Of a stretch of DNA of 27,265 nucleotides, positions 6,842 to 12,007 are shown piece by piece. Origin of the DNA: a virus. The notes beneath the pieces are model-generated. The model did not search any database, was not told the origin of the DNA, and was given only the letters and a program-made list of their open reading frames with translations. A program made the position numbers and the translations under genes. The DNA is taken from the IMG/VR virus record IMGVR_UViG_3300005613_000341, positions 1 through 27,265 of that record, one strand, 5' to 3'. Every line of letters starts with the position of its first letter. The stretch's first letter is position 1.

Positions 6842-7483
6842 TCATGCCGCTTCCTCGCTGTCAAATAGTGTTGGTTCCGGTTCTCCGCTGATCGCTCTCG
6901 CGATCTTGTCTAGCATGTGGTCGTACTGACCAACGCCGTTTCCGTCGCATGTGTCGCATCCAAGTGATGCGTAAGCTTCGTAACGTCGGGGCGTGTTGAC
7001 TCGCCCGACGTGTATTCTTATGTCGCCCAATGCCTTGGCCGTTTTCACGATGTCATACGCAGCTGCCGAATCCTTGAACCGATCCGTTCCGCCGATGAAC
7101 ATCCATTTTCCAAACATCGCGTTCCAATCAATTCGCCTGTCTTCGTGCCCGTCTTGCATGACGTATGCCCATTGTCGCGTGTATGGGTGTGTTCTCGCGT
7201 CCTTCGTGACGTGGAAATACAAGTCATCCGTTCTAAGTGCGTTCCCGACGATGTCGGGAATTGCGACGAACAGACACTGATCTTTGTACGGTTCGTGTTT
7301 CTTCAACACCCGAAACCATGCGTCACGATCCAACCCGCTATATGCTCCGTTGTCGATCGCAAACACGCCGCCCCAATTTTTGTAATTGGTCAACGGGGTA
7401 CACAATTGGCCCTCAACCAAACTGGGGTGCAATTCTCGCTTTCGCTCAACGTCTTTCGGTGATTTGTCGATCAGGAATCGCAT
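6842..7483 (-). CDS. dpdA: DpdA/TGT-like 7-deazaguanine transglycosylase
   Basis: A 213-residue protein resembling phage DpdA-family enzymes, relatives of tRNA-guanine transglycosylase that insert 7-deazaguanine bases into DNA. Markers: FAIDNGAYSG (41-50) with Asp44, IPDIVG (75-80), FIGGTDRFK (129-137), HVGRVNTPRR (158-167) and LGCDTCDGNG (174-183), where Asp177 or Asp180 fits the nucleophile region. ATG 7483 is chosen over an upstream TTG. At this length it matches the short phage forms rather than full-length TGT. No preQ0 synthesis genes (folE, queD, queE, queC) are in the window, so the substrate would come from elsewhere in the genome or the host. The family call is from memory of motifs, so the DNA versus RNA substrate is an inference. 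Confidence 0.72.
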   Translation of the reverse strand: MRFLIDKSPKDVERKRELHPSLVEGQLCTPLTNYKNWGGVFAIDNGAYSGLDRDAWFRVLKKHEPYKDQCLFVAIPDIVGNALRTDDLYFHVTKDARTHPYTRQWAYVMQDGHEDRRIDWNAMFGKWMFIGGTDRFKDSAAAYDIVKTAKALGDIRIHVGRVNTPRRYEAYASLGCDTCDGNGVGQYDHMLDKIARAISGEPEPTLFDSEEAA

Positions 7484-7572
7484 AAGCAGGGGAACAATGG
7501 GTTGCAATGGAGTCGCCGGTCACGTTTTTTCTGACGGTAGGCTCAATGACGGTGACCCATTGAACCCAAGCG

Positions 7573-7995
7573 TTATCCAGACGTAGCGACCTTCGCCACT
7601 TCGCGTCTAGCTGTGTACTGTAGCGGCACATTCTCCTGCCACTTGCGAGGCTTTCCGTCGCGGTATGTTGCGACCGAATCGCCGACTCTCTCGCAGCAGT
7701 AGGTGCCAACCTGTGGATAGTAATCGACCTCGACACCAAACTTACCAACGGGAGTCATATTGTGGATGCCGCCTTCAATCTGTATTGCCATCCCTAGTTT
7801 TTTGTTGTACGAACTCAACTGAGCGTCAGCATTCAGGTAATTGCAATACGCAATGCCGCCTTCGATTGCCATAATCACGGCAACCAATCGTCCGCATGGT
7901 TGTTCAACGTCGTTCAAAATCACGCAATGACCAACGGCAATGTCGCTGGATAACAACACATTGCACGCGAGTTGCGTATCAGCCGTTTCTTTCAT
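7573..7995 (-). CDS. Hypothetical protein (140 aa)
   Basis: The ATG at 7995 is preceded by AGAAAGG. The product is beta-rich with several glycines (AIEGGIAYC, IQIEGGIHN) and a Lys/Arg-rich C-terminal part (RDGKPRKWQ). It contains no motif I recognise, no signal peptide and no membrane segment. It lies between the methyltransferase remnant and the DpdA-like gene. A small hairpin (8009-8022, CACGC/GCGTG) sits just upstream of its ribosome binding site. Confidence 0.7.
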   Translation of the reverse strand: MKETADTQLACNVLLSSDIAVGHCVILNDVEQPCGRLVAVIMAIEGGIAYCNYLNADAQLSSYNKKLGMAIQIEGGIHNMTPVGKFGVEVDYYPQVGTYCCERVGDSVATYRDGKPRKWQENVPLQYTARREVAKVATSG

Positions 7996-8042
7996 ACCAA
8001 ACCTTTCTCACGCAACCGCGTGAATGTGAGCGTTCCCCTGAC

Positions 8043-8282
8043 CTAGAACAACACGCCCTGGGCCAGTCTCTGTTGTGAAATCTCGACGTATTCGGGATTC
8101 ACCTCGATCCCGATGAAACGCCGTCCGTTGTCTTTCGCCATCCTCGCGGTTGTGCCTGACCCGCTAAACGGGTCCAACACCACATCGCCTTCGTTACTCC
8201 AACTCACAATATGATGAACCGCTGGCAAAAAATACGGCGGATCGGTTATCACTGCTCCGATGTCATGCGAGAGCCGCAGCAC
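8043..8282 (-). pseudogene. DNA methyltransferase remnant (DPPY + motif I, no TRD)
   Basis: The 79-residue frame keeps AVITDPPYF (motif IV, catalytic), then jumps directly to NEGDVVLDPFSGSGTT (motif I, AdoMet binding) and an intact-looking end, RRFIGIEVNPEYVEISQQRL. In beta-class N6-adenine or N4-cytosine methyltransferases these two blocks are separated by a target-recognition region of 100 or more residues and preceded by more N-terminal sequence; both are missing. There is only a GTG start, without a ribosome binding site, exactly where the plus-strand zinc-ribbon frame begins. I read it as a deletion remnant. A functional mini-protein is possible but unlikely. Confidence 0.7.
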
Positions 8283-8476
8283 GCATCGAAATCCTCTGCG
8301 AAAATTGTCGTCGCAAAACGAAGAAAACCATCGGATGGATAAAGACGCACAACAAGTTTACCTGCGGATGCGGAACTGAAATCACTCTCGGCGCGAAACA
8401 ATTCAAATCCGAGATCGCCAAGCTCGAACGATCGCTCGCTGATCTTGAGGCGACTCTCAAGAAGCTTGGCAAATAG
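8252..8476 (+). CDS. Zinc-ribbon plus coiled-coil protein, 5' end missing
   Basis: A plus-strand frame (recognisable from 8285, ending TAG 8476) among minus-strand genes. It encodes IEILCENC near its start, then FTCGCGTEITL, giving a C-x2-C / C-x-C zinc ribbon, followed by an amphipathic helix with regular Leu/Ile spacing (FKSEIAKLERSLADLEATL). This resembles small bacterial zinc-ribbon proteins in which such a helix follows the ribbon. No ATG, GTG or TTG precedes the ribbon in frame; the only option is CTG at 8252. The missing start coincides with the truncated end of the methyltransferase, suggesting a recombination junction near 8280. It may be untranslated. The opposite-strand 102-aa frame over the same DNA is its shadow. 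Confidence 0.55.
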   Translation: MLRCHARAAARIEILCENCRRKTKKTIGWIKTHNKFTCGCGTEITLGAKQFKSEIAKLERSLADLEATLKKLGK

Positions 8477-8606
8477 AACGAACGGAGAGCTATCGCACAC
8501 AATTTCAACGGTCGATGATGCCATGATCTTACTCACTCCAAAAAGAGAAATAACCAACCCAAGTTGCCGAGCATGTCGAACTTACTAAATAGATCACCCC
8601 GGCATG

Positions 8607-8957
8607 TCACTCATCATTCGCTCCAATCAACGCTGCAAAGATTTGGTTGCGCATTGTTGCTTTGACGCCTTCGATCACGTTTTCGATGTCCTTGACGTAG
8701 TACGTAACCTCTTTATCCGCTTCCCGCTCAAAAAGCTCCTCAAAGTCAAAAGGCCAATCGTCCGTCAAGTCGTTTGCAATGACCCGACACAACTCTCGCA
8801 CTGCTGCCAAATTTGGTTCGCCGCGGTTGCAGATTTCAATCGATGCAGTTAGCAGCCGCACACCTAAGTCGTGCAAAATACTGGCTAGCATGTGATTGCA
8901 ATGTTCAACCATGTCGCCTTGAACTGCTGCCAGATGGTCTTCTCGTGAAATGCTCAT
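8607..8957 (-). CDS. Hypothetical helical protein (116 aa)
   Basis: ATG 8957 follows AGGATTGATCGAG; the longer reading to 9056 lies within the upstream gene. The product (starting MSISREDHLAAVQGDMVEHC) is predicted largely alpha-helical and acidic, with a segment DDWPFDFEELFEREADKE in the second half. No family recognised. It overlaps the preceding gene by 53 nt. Confidence 0.7.
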   Translation of the reverse strand: MSISREDHLAAVQGDMVEHCNHMLASILHDLGVRLLTASIEICNRGEPNLAAVRELCRVIANDLTDDWPFDFEELFEREADKEVTYYVKDIENVIEGVKATMRNQIFAALIGANDE

Positions 8958-9189
8958 CTCGATCAATCCTAAATGTGTAAACGTCCCCTTCGCTTCCCTT
9001 CCCAGTGCAAATCCAGCGATAGCCGTAGCGCTGGAGCAATAGTTGTGTTCGCACATCCCGCTCGTGAACGTCGACCGTCCAGATTGGAGCGTCCGAGTAG
9101 TACAGGTCCAGTCGCTCGCAGTCGTCGAGGTGATGCGACATTAGCCGACGTGCGTAGGGCTGTTGGTGGATTGTTTTAGCTGTGCTCAC
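8905..9189 (-). CDS. Hypothetical protein (94 aa)
   Basis: I place the start at GTG 9189, with AAGAGG eight bases upstream, just inside the end of the HTH gene; ATG 9141 is an alternative without a good ribosome binding site. The middle reads LLLQRYGYRWICTGKGSEGD, then VYTFRIDRDEHFTRRP, an alpha/beta pattern; the end is Ser/Arg-rich, where it overlaps the next gene. Function not recognised. Confidence 0.6.
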   Translation of the reverse strand: MSTAKTIHQQPYARRLMSHHLDDCERLDLYYSDAPIWTVDVHERDVRTQLLLQRYGYRWICTGKGSEGDVYTFRIDRDEHFTRRPSGSSSRRHG

Positions 9190-9571
9190 GCTGACCACCT
9201 CTTATTATGCTTTTCGATGGCCTGTAACCTTCGTAATCAGCATCAAGGTTGTGGAACAAGTGCTCGCCAGCCTCAAAACGCTTTCGCAGCACTTCGACCT
9301 TGTCGCTTGACCCTGGGATTGCACCCGTTGGCGTTGGGATTTTGGTAGGCTCTGGCAGTTCAAGCGTTTGATGGTTTGCAGTGTTGATGGTGATCGGCGA
9401 AAACTTGACGTAAATGTCTAGGTCCAAGCGAATCAGCAGCCGTTCAATGCGGTTCTTTGAGATTCGGAATTTCTTGGCCAGTCCGTGCCGCGTGTATTCG
9501 CCGCTCATGCACGCGTCGATAAATTCCGCCTCGTCGACGGGTTGCCGCGTAGGATAAATTGGCGATGGCAT
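9176..9571 (-). CDS. Helix-turn-helix-like DNA-binding protein (131 aa)
   Basis: ATG 9571 with AGGGTCAGG upstream. Residues about 14-50 have a helix-turn-helix pattern: EAEFIDACMSGEYTRHGLAK, then KFRISKNRIERLLIRLDL, in which GLAKKFRISKNRIERLL reads as turn plus recognition helix. The rest is a proline-containing linker (ELPEPTKIPTPTGAIPG) and a short basic end. Likely a phage regulator or a terminase-like DNA-binding accessory; the target is unknown. It is the first gene after the inverted-repeat region 9690-9750. Confidence 0.65.
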   Translation of the reverse strand: MPSPIYPTRQPVDEAEFIDACMSGEYTRHGLAKKFRISKNRIERLLIRLDLDIYVKFSPITINTANHQTLELPEPTKIPTPTGAIPGSSDKVEVLRKRFEAGEHLFHNLDADYEGYRPSKSIIRGGQREHS

Positions 9572-9689
9572 CCTGACCCTGTCCTATTGTAAAAAACCGC
9601 CGATCGGCTTATGGGGGGAGATCAGTCCCTGCCACCATCTAGCCAGCGAGCCAGCTAGCGGCTCAGCGGTGTTGTAGCCTGTCAATTTC

Positions 9690-9750
9690 TTGTATACAAA
9701 CCCTGCGACGGTGCGTTTGTCAAAATCGCGAAAGGTTAACCGTCGCAGGG
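9690..9750 (-). terminator. 12-bp perfect inverted repeat plus 10-bp palindrome
   Basis: CCCTGCGACGGT (9701-9712) and ACCGTCGCAGGG (9739-9750) form a perfect 12-bp stem with a 26-nt loop right after the 40-aa gene. On the minus strand the stem is followed by GGGTTTGT, only weakly U-rich, and by the perfect palindrome TTGTATACAA (9690-9699). It could be an imperfect terminator, an operator, or an RNA processing site. A TTGACA hexamer lies in the loop (9718-9723, minus), but no good -10 follows at 17 bp. Confidence 0.5.
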
Positions 9751-9756
9751 AACCAG

Positions 9757-9879
9757 CTACTTCGCTGGTAGTTCGATTGCCGCCATGACTCGGTCGTAAA
9801 GCTCGGTGTAGTCGGCTGATTCGAGCAGTGCGGCTAGCAGTTCGGCGCGCATGTTTGCAAGTTGTTCGCGGTCGGTCAT
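9757..9879 (-). CDS. Tiny hypothetical protein (40 aa)
   Basis: ATG 9879 overlaps the TGA of the 77-aa gene (ATGA). The 40-residue product begins MTDREQLANMRAELLAALLE and ends DRVMAAIELPAK; it is alpha-helical and acidic with good coding character. Coupling and composition support it as a real gene. Function unknown. Confidence 0.6.
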   Translation of the reverse strand: MTDREQLANMRAELLAALLESADYTELYDRVMAAIELPAK

Positions 9880-10109
9880 TTGGCTGCTTTCATTTGCTTG
9901 CGAATCCACTTCAACACATCCTCACGAATGAGCAGATCATGCTCTGCGTTGTAGTCGTAGTAAGCGTTATTGACTCGACAGCCGCCGTAGTGACGAGCGA
10001 CCGAAAGCTGCGTCTGACTGACATTGCCGAAATAAGGCTCGGTTTCGTTGCGCCCAAACTTCGCCTCGATCAGGCTTGCGTTTGTCGTGATCCATTCTGC
10101 GATGTTCAT
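9876..10109 (-). CDS. Hypothetical protein (77 aa)
   Basis: ATG 10109 overlaps the upstream TGA (ATGA). The product starts MNIAEWITTNASLIEAKFGR, contains several aromatic residues (YFGNVSQTQL, NNAYYDYNAEHDLL) and ends with a basic helix, LKWIRKQMKAAK. No known family identified. It is part of a run of four coupled small genes (10565 to 9757). Confidence 0.7.
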   Translation of the reverse strand: MNIAEWITTNASLIEAKFGRNETEPYFGNVSQTQLSVARHYGGCRVNNAYYDYNAEHDLLIREDVLKWIRKQMKAAK

Positions 10110-10351
10110 CGCTTGTTGCCCTCGTAAGCCATAATCACAATCACATGTCCCACCGGCGACACATTACGCCAGCAGCCGTAGAGTTCGTCCCAGGTCATTT
10201 CGACATCGCCCCAGCGCTTGACTGCACGCTCAAGGTCTGCTTGCTGGTCGACTTGCGTCATGCCGCGCTTGCTGTGCCCGATGCGGCGGCTGTTAAAGCG
10301 GATGCGGGTTGGGGCTAGCTTGCGGAGAAGGGTTGTTGTTTGCGTGGTCAT
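10106..10351 (-). CDS. Hypothetical protein (81 aa)
   Basis: ATG 10351 is preceded by AGGAG seven bases upstream, so it is preferred to the frame start at 10462. It overlaps the end of the previous gene by 59 nt. The N-terminal third is very basic (LLRKLAPTRIRFNSRRIG), the rest is acidic and contains WGDVEMTWDELYGCWRNV. It resembles small phage proteins that may contact nucleic acid; function not recognised. Confidence 0.65.
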   Translation of the reverse strand: MTTQTTTLLRKLAPTRIRFNSRRIGHSKRGMTQVDQQADLERAVKRWGDVEMTWDELYGCWRNVSPVGHVIVIMAYEGNKR

Positions 10352-10565
10352 TGGGTGGCTCCTCAAATTGCGATAACTGCTGCCACTCTTGAAAATGCTT
10401 GGACGCCTGCAGCAGCCGCCACAGCTCGCCCGTCCCGAACTCGCTGATGTAGGCTGCCTCATCCGCGGTCAGCTTGACTGACCGCGTTATGTTGCGTGGC
10501 TGCTTGCCAGACGGCTTGAGGCCAGCGCCTGGACGCTTGCCGCCGTGTGTGTTGGTGGTGGTCAT
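10293..10565 (-). CDS. Small DNA-binding-like protein with GGKRPGAG N terminus
   Basis: ATG 10565 overlaps the TGA of the preceding gene (ATGA). The start THGGKRPGAGLKPSGKQPRN is a variant of the GGxRPGAGRKP motif found at the N terminus of many phage and plasmid small proteins. It is followed by ITRSVKLTADEAAYISEFG, which looks like the strand and first helix of a ribbon-helix-helix fold. The C terminus is Asn/Pro-rich and probably disordered. Probable DNA-binding regulator. Confidence 0.65.
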   Translation of the reverse strand: MTTTNTHGGKRPGAGLKPSGKQPRNITRSVKLTADEAAYISEFGTGELWRLLQASKHFQEWQQLSQFEEPPNDHANNNPSPQASPNPHPL

Positions 10566-10789
10566 GCTTGCCATGCTTGAGATTTACCCCCCTGCTTCTT
10601 TTTGGCCCATCGTTTCCTAGCCAACTCGGCAACATTCGGATTGCCTCGCAGGTTGGGCACGTGCTCCACTCCTAGCTGCTGCTCGATGCAGCGGCGGCCC
10701 ATTTCGGTAATGGATACGCAAGCGGCATTGGCGGCGGCTTGGAGCGGTGAGGAGAGGCTGCCGAGGCGGATTGTAATACGGTCGGTCAT
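10562..10789 (-). CDS. Small ribbon-helix-helix-like regulator (75 aa)
   Basis: ATG 10789 begins MTDRITIRLGSLSSPLQAAA, then a helix with SITEMGRRCIEQQLG: one beta strand followed by two helices, as in Arc/MetJ-type dimeric repressors. The tail is very basic (ARKRWAKKKQGG). There is no convincing Shine-Dalgarno; a strong intrinsic terminator ends only 18 nt before this ATG, so expression probably needs read-through or antitermination. Confidence 0.65.
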   Translation of the reverse strand: MTDRITIRLGSLSSPLQAAANAACVSITEMGRRCIEQQLGVEHVPNLRGNPNVAELARKRWAKKKQGGKSQAWQA

Positions 10790-10807
10790 TGATGGTCCGT
10801 CAGCGTT

Positions 10808-10838
10808 AAAAAAGCTACAGTTCGCGCACCGCTGTAGC
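10808..10838 (-). terminator. Intrinsic terminator / attenuator in front of RHH gene
   Basis: On the minus strand GCTACAG and CTGTAGC form a perfect 7-bp stem (10832-10838 with 10814-10820) directly followed by six T (10813-10808): a textbook Rho-independent terminator. It ends the short unit that carries the 66-aa gene and lies just upstream of the start codon at 10789, where it could act as an attenuator. Confidence 0.75.
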
Positions 10839-10865
10839 ACCGGCTAGTCGCCACATCGTCACGGG

Positions 10866-10893
10866 TCGCTAGCGGCAAGTACCACGCTAGCGA
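10866..10893. promoter_or_regulatory. 9-bp inverted repeat (operator or RNA hairpin)
   Basis: TCGCTAGCG (10866-10874) and CGCTAGCGA (10885-10893) are perfect inverted repeats with a 10-bp spacer; each arm contains the 8-bp palindrome CGCTAGCG. This fits either a binding site for a pair of dimers (helical-turn spacing of about 18-19 bp) or a stable RNA hairpin ahead of the terminator at 10808. Confidence 0.55.
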
Positions 10894-10913
10894 TCGTGCG
10901 ACACGGCTACGCA

Positions 10914-11114
10914 TTACTGTTGCGCCAGTCGCTCAACTTGCTCGCCCGCTTCTGGGCGCATGAGCACGATAGCTGCTGCCAATTCCTGATCTGACAAGTA
11001 GGCAGCCCACTCGGCTTCCCCGGCCTCCTGCTCGTCGATTCCCAAGCGGTCGGCTAGGTCAAGTAGTTGCTTGCGGATTGCGTCTTGTGCTGTTGTGTCT
11101 TGTGTTGTCATCAT
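10914..11114 (-). CDS. Small hypothetical protein (66 aa)
   Basis: ATG 11114 (a second ATG follows at once) with GGGAG upstream and a good promoter further upstream (11168-11196). An acidic, helical product: KQLLDLADRLGIDEQEAGEA, then LSDQELAAAIVLMRPEAGEQ. A stand-alone unit between its own promoter and a terminator, typical of a phage early or regulatory gene. No family recognised. Confidence 0.65.
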   Translation of the reverse strand: MMTTQDTTAQDAIRKQLLDLADRLGIDEQEAGEAEWAAYLSDQELAAAIVLMRPEAGEQVERLAQQ

Positions 11115-11167
11115 TTCAACTCCCGGTTAGCGTTTTGTTGGCTCGCACTGTGCTTGCCATGCCCTGT

Positions 11168-11203
11168 ATTGTACATATCGTCTGCCGAATTGTCTACCGA
11201 ATT
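11168..11203 (-). promoter_or_regulatory. Sigma70-type promoter over a 12-bp tandem repeat
   Basis: On the minus strand TAGACA (11196-11191), a 17-bp spacer, then TACAAT (11173-11168). Two tandem copies of GTCTRCCGAATT (plus strand 11180-11203) cover the -35 box and spacer, so a repressor or activator bound there would control it. It drives the 66-aa gene that starts at 11114. Confidence 0.6.
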
Positions 11204-11207
11204 GCAC

Positions 11208-11245
11208 GGGCTAGAGCAAAAGATTTTGGATTTTTTTTCTAGCCC
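11208..11245. terminator. A/T-rich-loop hairpin between small genes
   Basis: GGGCTAGA (11208-11215) and TCTAGCCC (11238-11245) pair perfectly over a 22-nt loop that contains a run of eight T on the plus strand. On the minus strand it follows the 74-aa gene but has no U-tract; on the plus strand ATTTTTC follows. It may be a weak or bidirectional terminator. Confidence 0.4.
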
Positions 11246-11267
11246 ATTTTTCTCGCATGTGAAATTT

Positions 11268-11492
11268 TTACACCGCGACCCCCGCCAGCCACTCTTGGGC
11301 GAACTGGCGGGCCTCTTCGATCGTCTCAAACTCTTCCGTCTGGCAGAGTTGGCGGCAGCTGTAGCAGTCAACCTGGTAGAGGTCACTGGTTGGCTCGCCC
11401 AGTCCGTCGTAGGCATAAGTCCGAAGAGTAATGCGGCAGATGTCGTTGTCTTCGTTAATCAGGTTTTCAATCATCTTGTTTGCGACTAGCAT
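11268..11492 (-). CDS. Small hypothetical early protein (74 aa)
   Basis: ATG 11492 with AAAGGAG seven bases upstream and a strong promoter at 11519-11547. Product MLVANKMIENLINEDNDICR..., beta-rich in the middle with two close cysteines (DCYSCRQLC), then a helix (EEFETIEEARQFAQEWLAG). No recognised family; a small regulated early gene. Confidence 0.7.
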   Translation of the reverse strand: MLVANKMIENLINEDNDICRITLRTYAYDGLGEPTSDLYQVDCYSCRQLCQTEEFETIEEARQFAQEWLAGVAV

Positions 11493-11518
11493 CTTTGTCT
11501 CCTTTGCGTTACTCTAGT

Positions 11519-11547
11519 ATGATACACTAGCGGTACTACTTAATCAA
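11519..11547 (-). promoter_or_regulatory. Sigma70-type promoter for 74-aa gene
   Basis: On the minus strand TTGATT (11547-11542), exactly 17 bp, then TATCAT (11524-11519); AAAGGAG and the ATG at 11492 follow. The -35 box lies inside the first of two direct repeats ATCA(A/G)GAGCTA, which suggests repressor control. Confidence 0.65.
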
Positions 11548-11570
11548 GAGCTATACTTGATCAGGAGCTA
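11542..11570. promoter_or_regulatory. Two direct repeats overlapping the -35 box
   Basis: Plus-strand copies ATCAAGAGCTA (11543-11553) and ATCAGGAGCTA (11560-11570), 17 bp apart and differing at one base. They overlap and flank the -35 box of the promoter at 11519-11547. Likely operator pair. Confidence 0.5.
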
Positions 11571-11614
11571 GATTTTTCCAAAAAAGACTTTGTGCAGAAT
11601 TTCACAAGCTCTAT

Positions 11615-11634
11615 ATAGTTGACATGTAAACTAT
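11615..11634. promoter_or_regulatory. 20-bp operator-like palindrome
   Basis: ATAGTTGACATGTAAACTAT is a 20-bp palindrome with one mismatched pair (nine of ten pairs match). It lies between the late-operon terminator and the early promoter at 11519-11547. Its size and A/T-rich outer arms fit a phage repressor or Cro-type site. A TTGACA on the plus strand inside it has no matching -10. Confidence 0.55.
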
Positions 11635-11640
11635 TTTGGG

Positions 11641-11728
11641 CAAAAGAAAAGCGACTGGCTAAAGCTCCGCTGCGAGTACACCGAAACGCCCACGGTGCGG
11701 GTCTTTCGGCTCACACCCGCCAGTCGCT
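11641..11728 (-). terminator. Large structured terminator of the late operon
   Basis: A 10-bp outer stem AGCGACTGGC/GCCAGTCGCT (11650-11659 with 11719-11728) encloses an inner hairpin with CCGAAA/TTTCGG arms (11681-11686 with 11704-11709) and a CCC/GGG tip. On the minus strand the outer stem is followed by TTTTCTTTTG, a U-rich tract. It stands 10 bases past the last late gene. The branched fold is larger than an ordinary terminator and may also be a stable RNA 3' end. Confidence 0.65.
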
Positions 11729-11737
11729 ACTTGCATT

Positions 11738-12007
11738 TTAACTGGCCGATCGCCGATAGCCCAGCCGCCAAAGAACGCGAGCCATGTCCTCGGCCTGCTC
11801 AGTGATGTGCTGCTCGTCCGCCCGCCAGTCGCAAGCGTGCAGTAGTTCGTGCAAAATGACTTCGAGCTGCTCCTCGTCCTTGAGCCGCTCGTCGATGCGA
11901 ATCTGCTTGCCGCGGATGCTTGGCGGGTCACAGATGCCACGTGCTTGCTCGCGGCCCAGGCGGCAAAATTGCAAGCGGTATCGGCGGCCCATTAGCGTAA
12001 TGTGCAT
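11738..12007 (-). CDS. SprT-like zinc metallopeptidase (89 aa)
   Basis: ATG 12007 overlaps the TGA of the phosphoesterase gene (TGATG). The central motif HELLHACDW (53-61) supplies the HExxH zinc site; the helix that follows (EQAEDMARVL, 70-79) can give a third acidic ligand. Such short SprT/ImmA-like domains are common in phages. The substrate is unknown: a DNA-protein crosslink protease or a repressor-cleaving peptidase are family possibilities. It is the last gene before the large terminator. Confidence 0.75.
   Translation of the reverse strand: MHITLMGRRYRLQFCRLGREQARGICDPPSIRGKQIRIDERLKDEEQLEVILHELLHACDWRADEQHITEQAEDMARVLWRLGYRRSAS

Noticed and set aside
8249-8557. A 102-aa minus-strand frame with a plausible GGAG before an internal ATG
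   Set aside because: It shares codon boundaries with the plus-strand zinc-ribbon frame, which has paired cysteines and a regular amphipathic helix; the minus frame has no motif and ends inside the methyltransferase remnant.
11619-11646. A plus-strand TTGACA as a rightward promoter
   Set aside because: At 17 bp downstream the sequence is AAAAGA, not a -10 box, and there is no plus-strand gene to drive.
11659-11940. A 93-aa minus frame across the SprT-like gene and the terminator
   Set aside because: Ser/Arg/Thr-rich shadow of the peptidase gene; it would run through the structured terminator.
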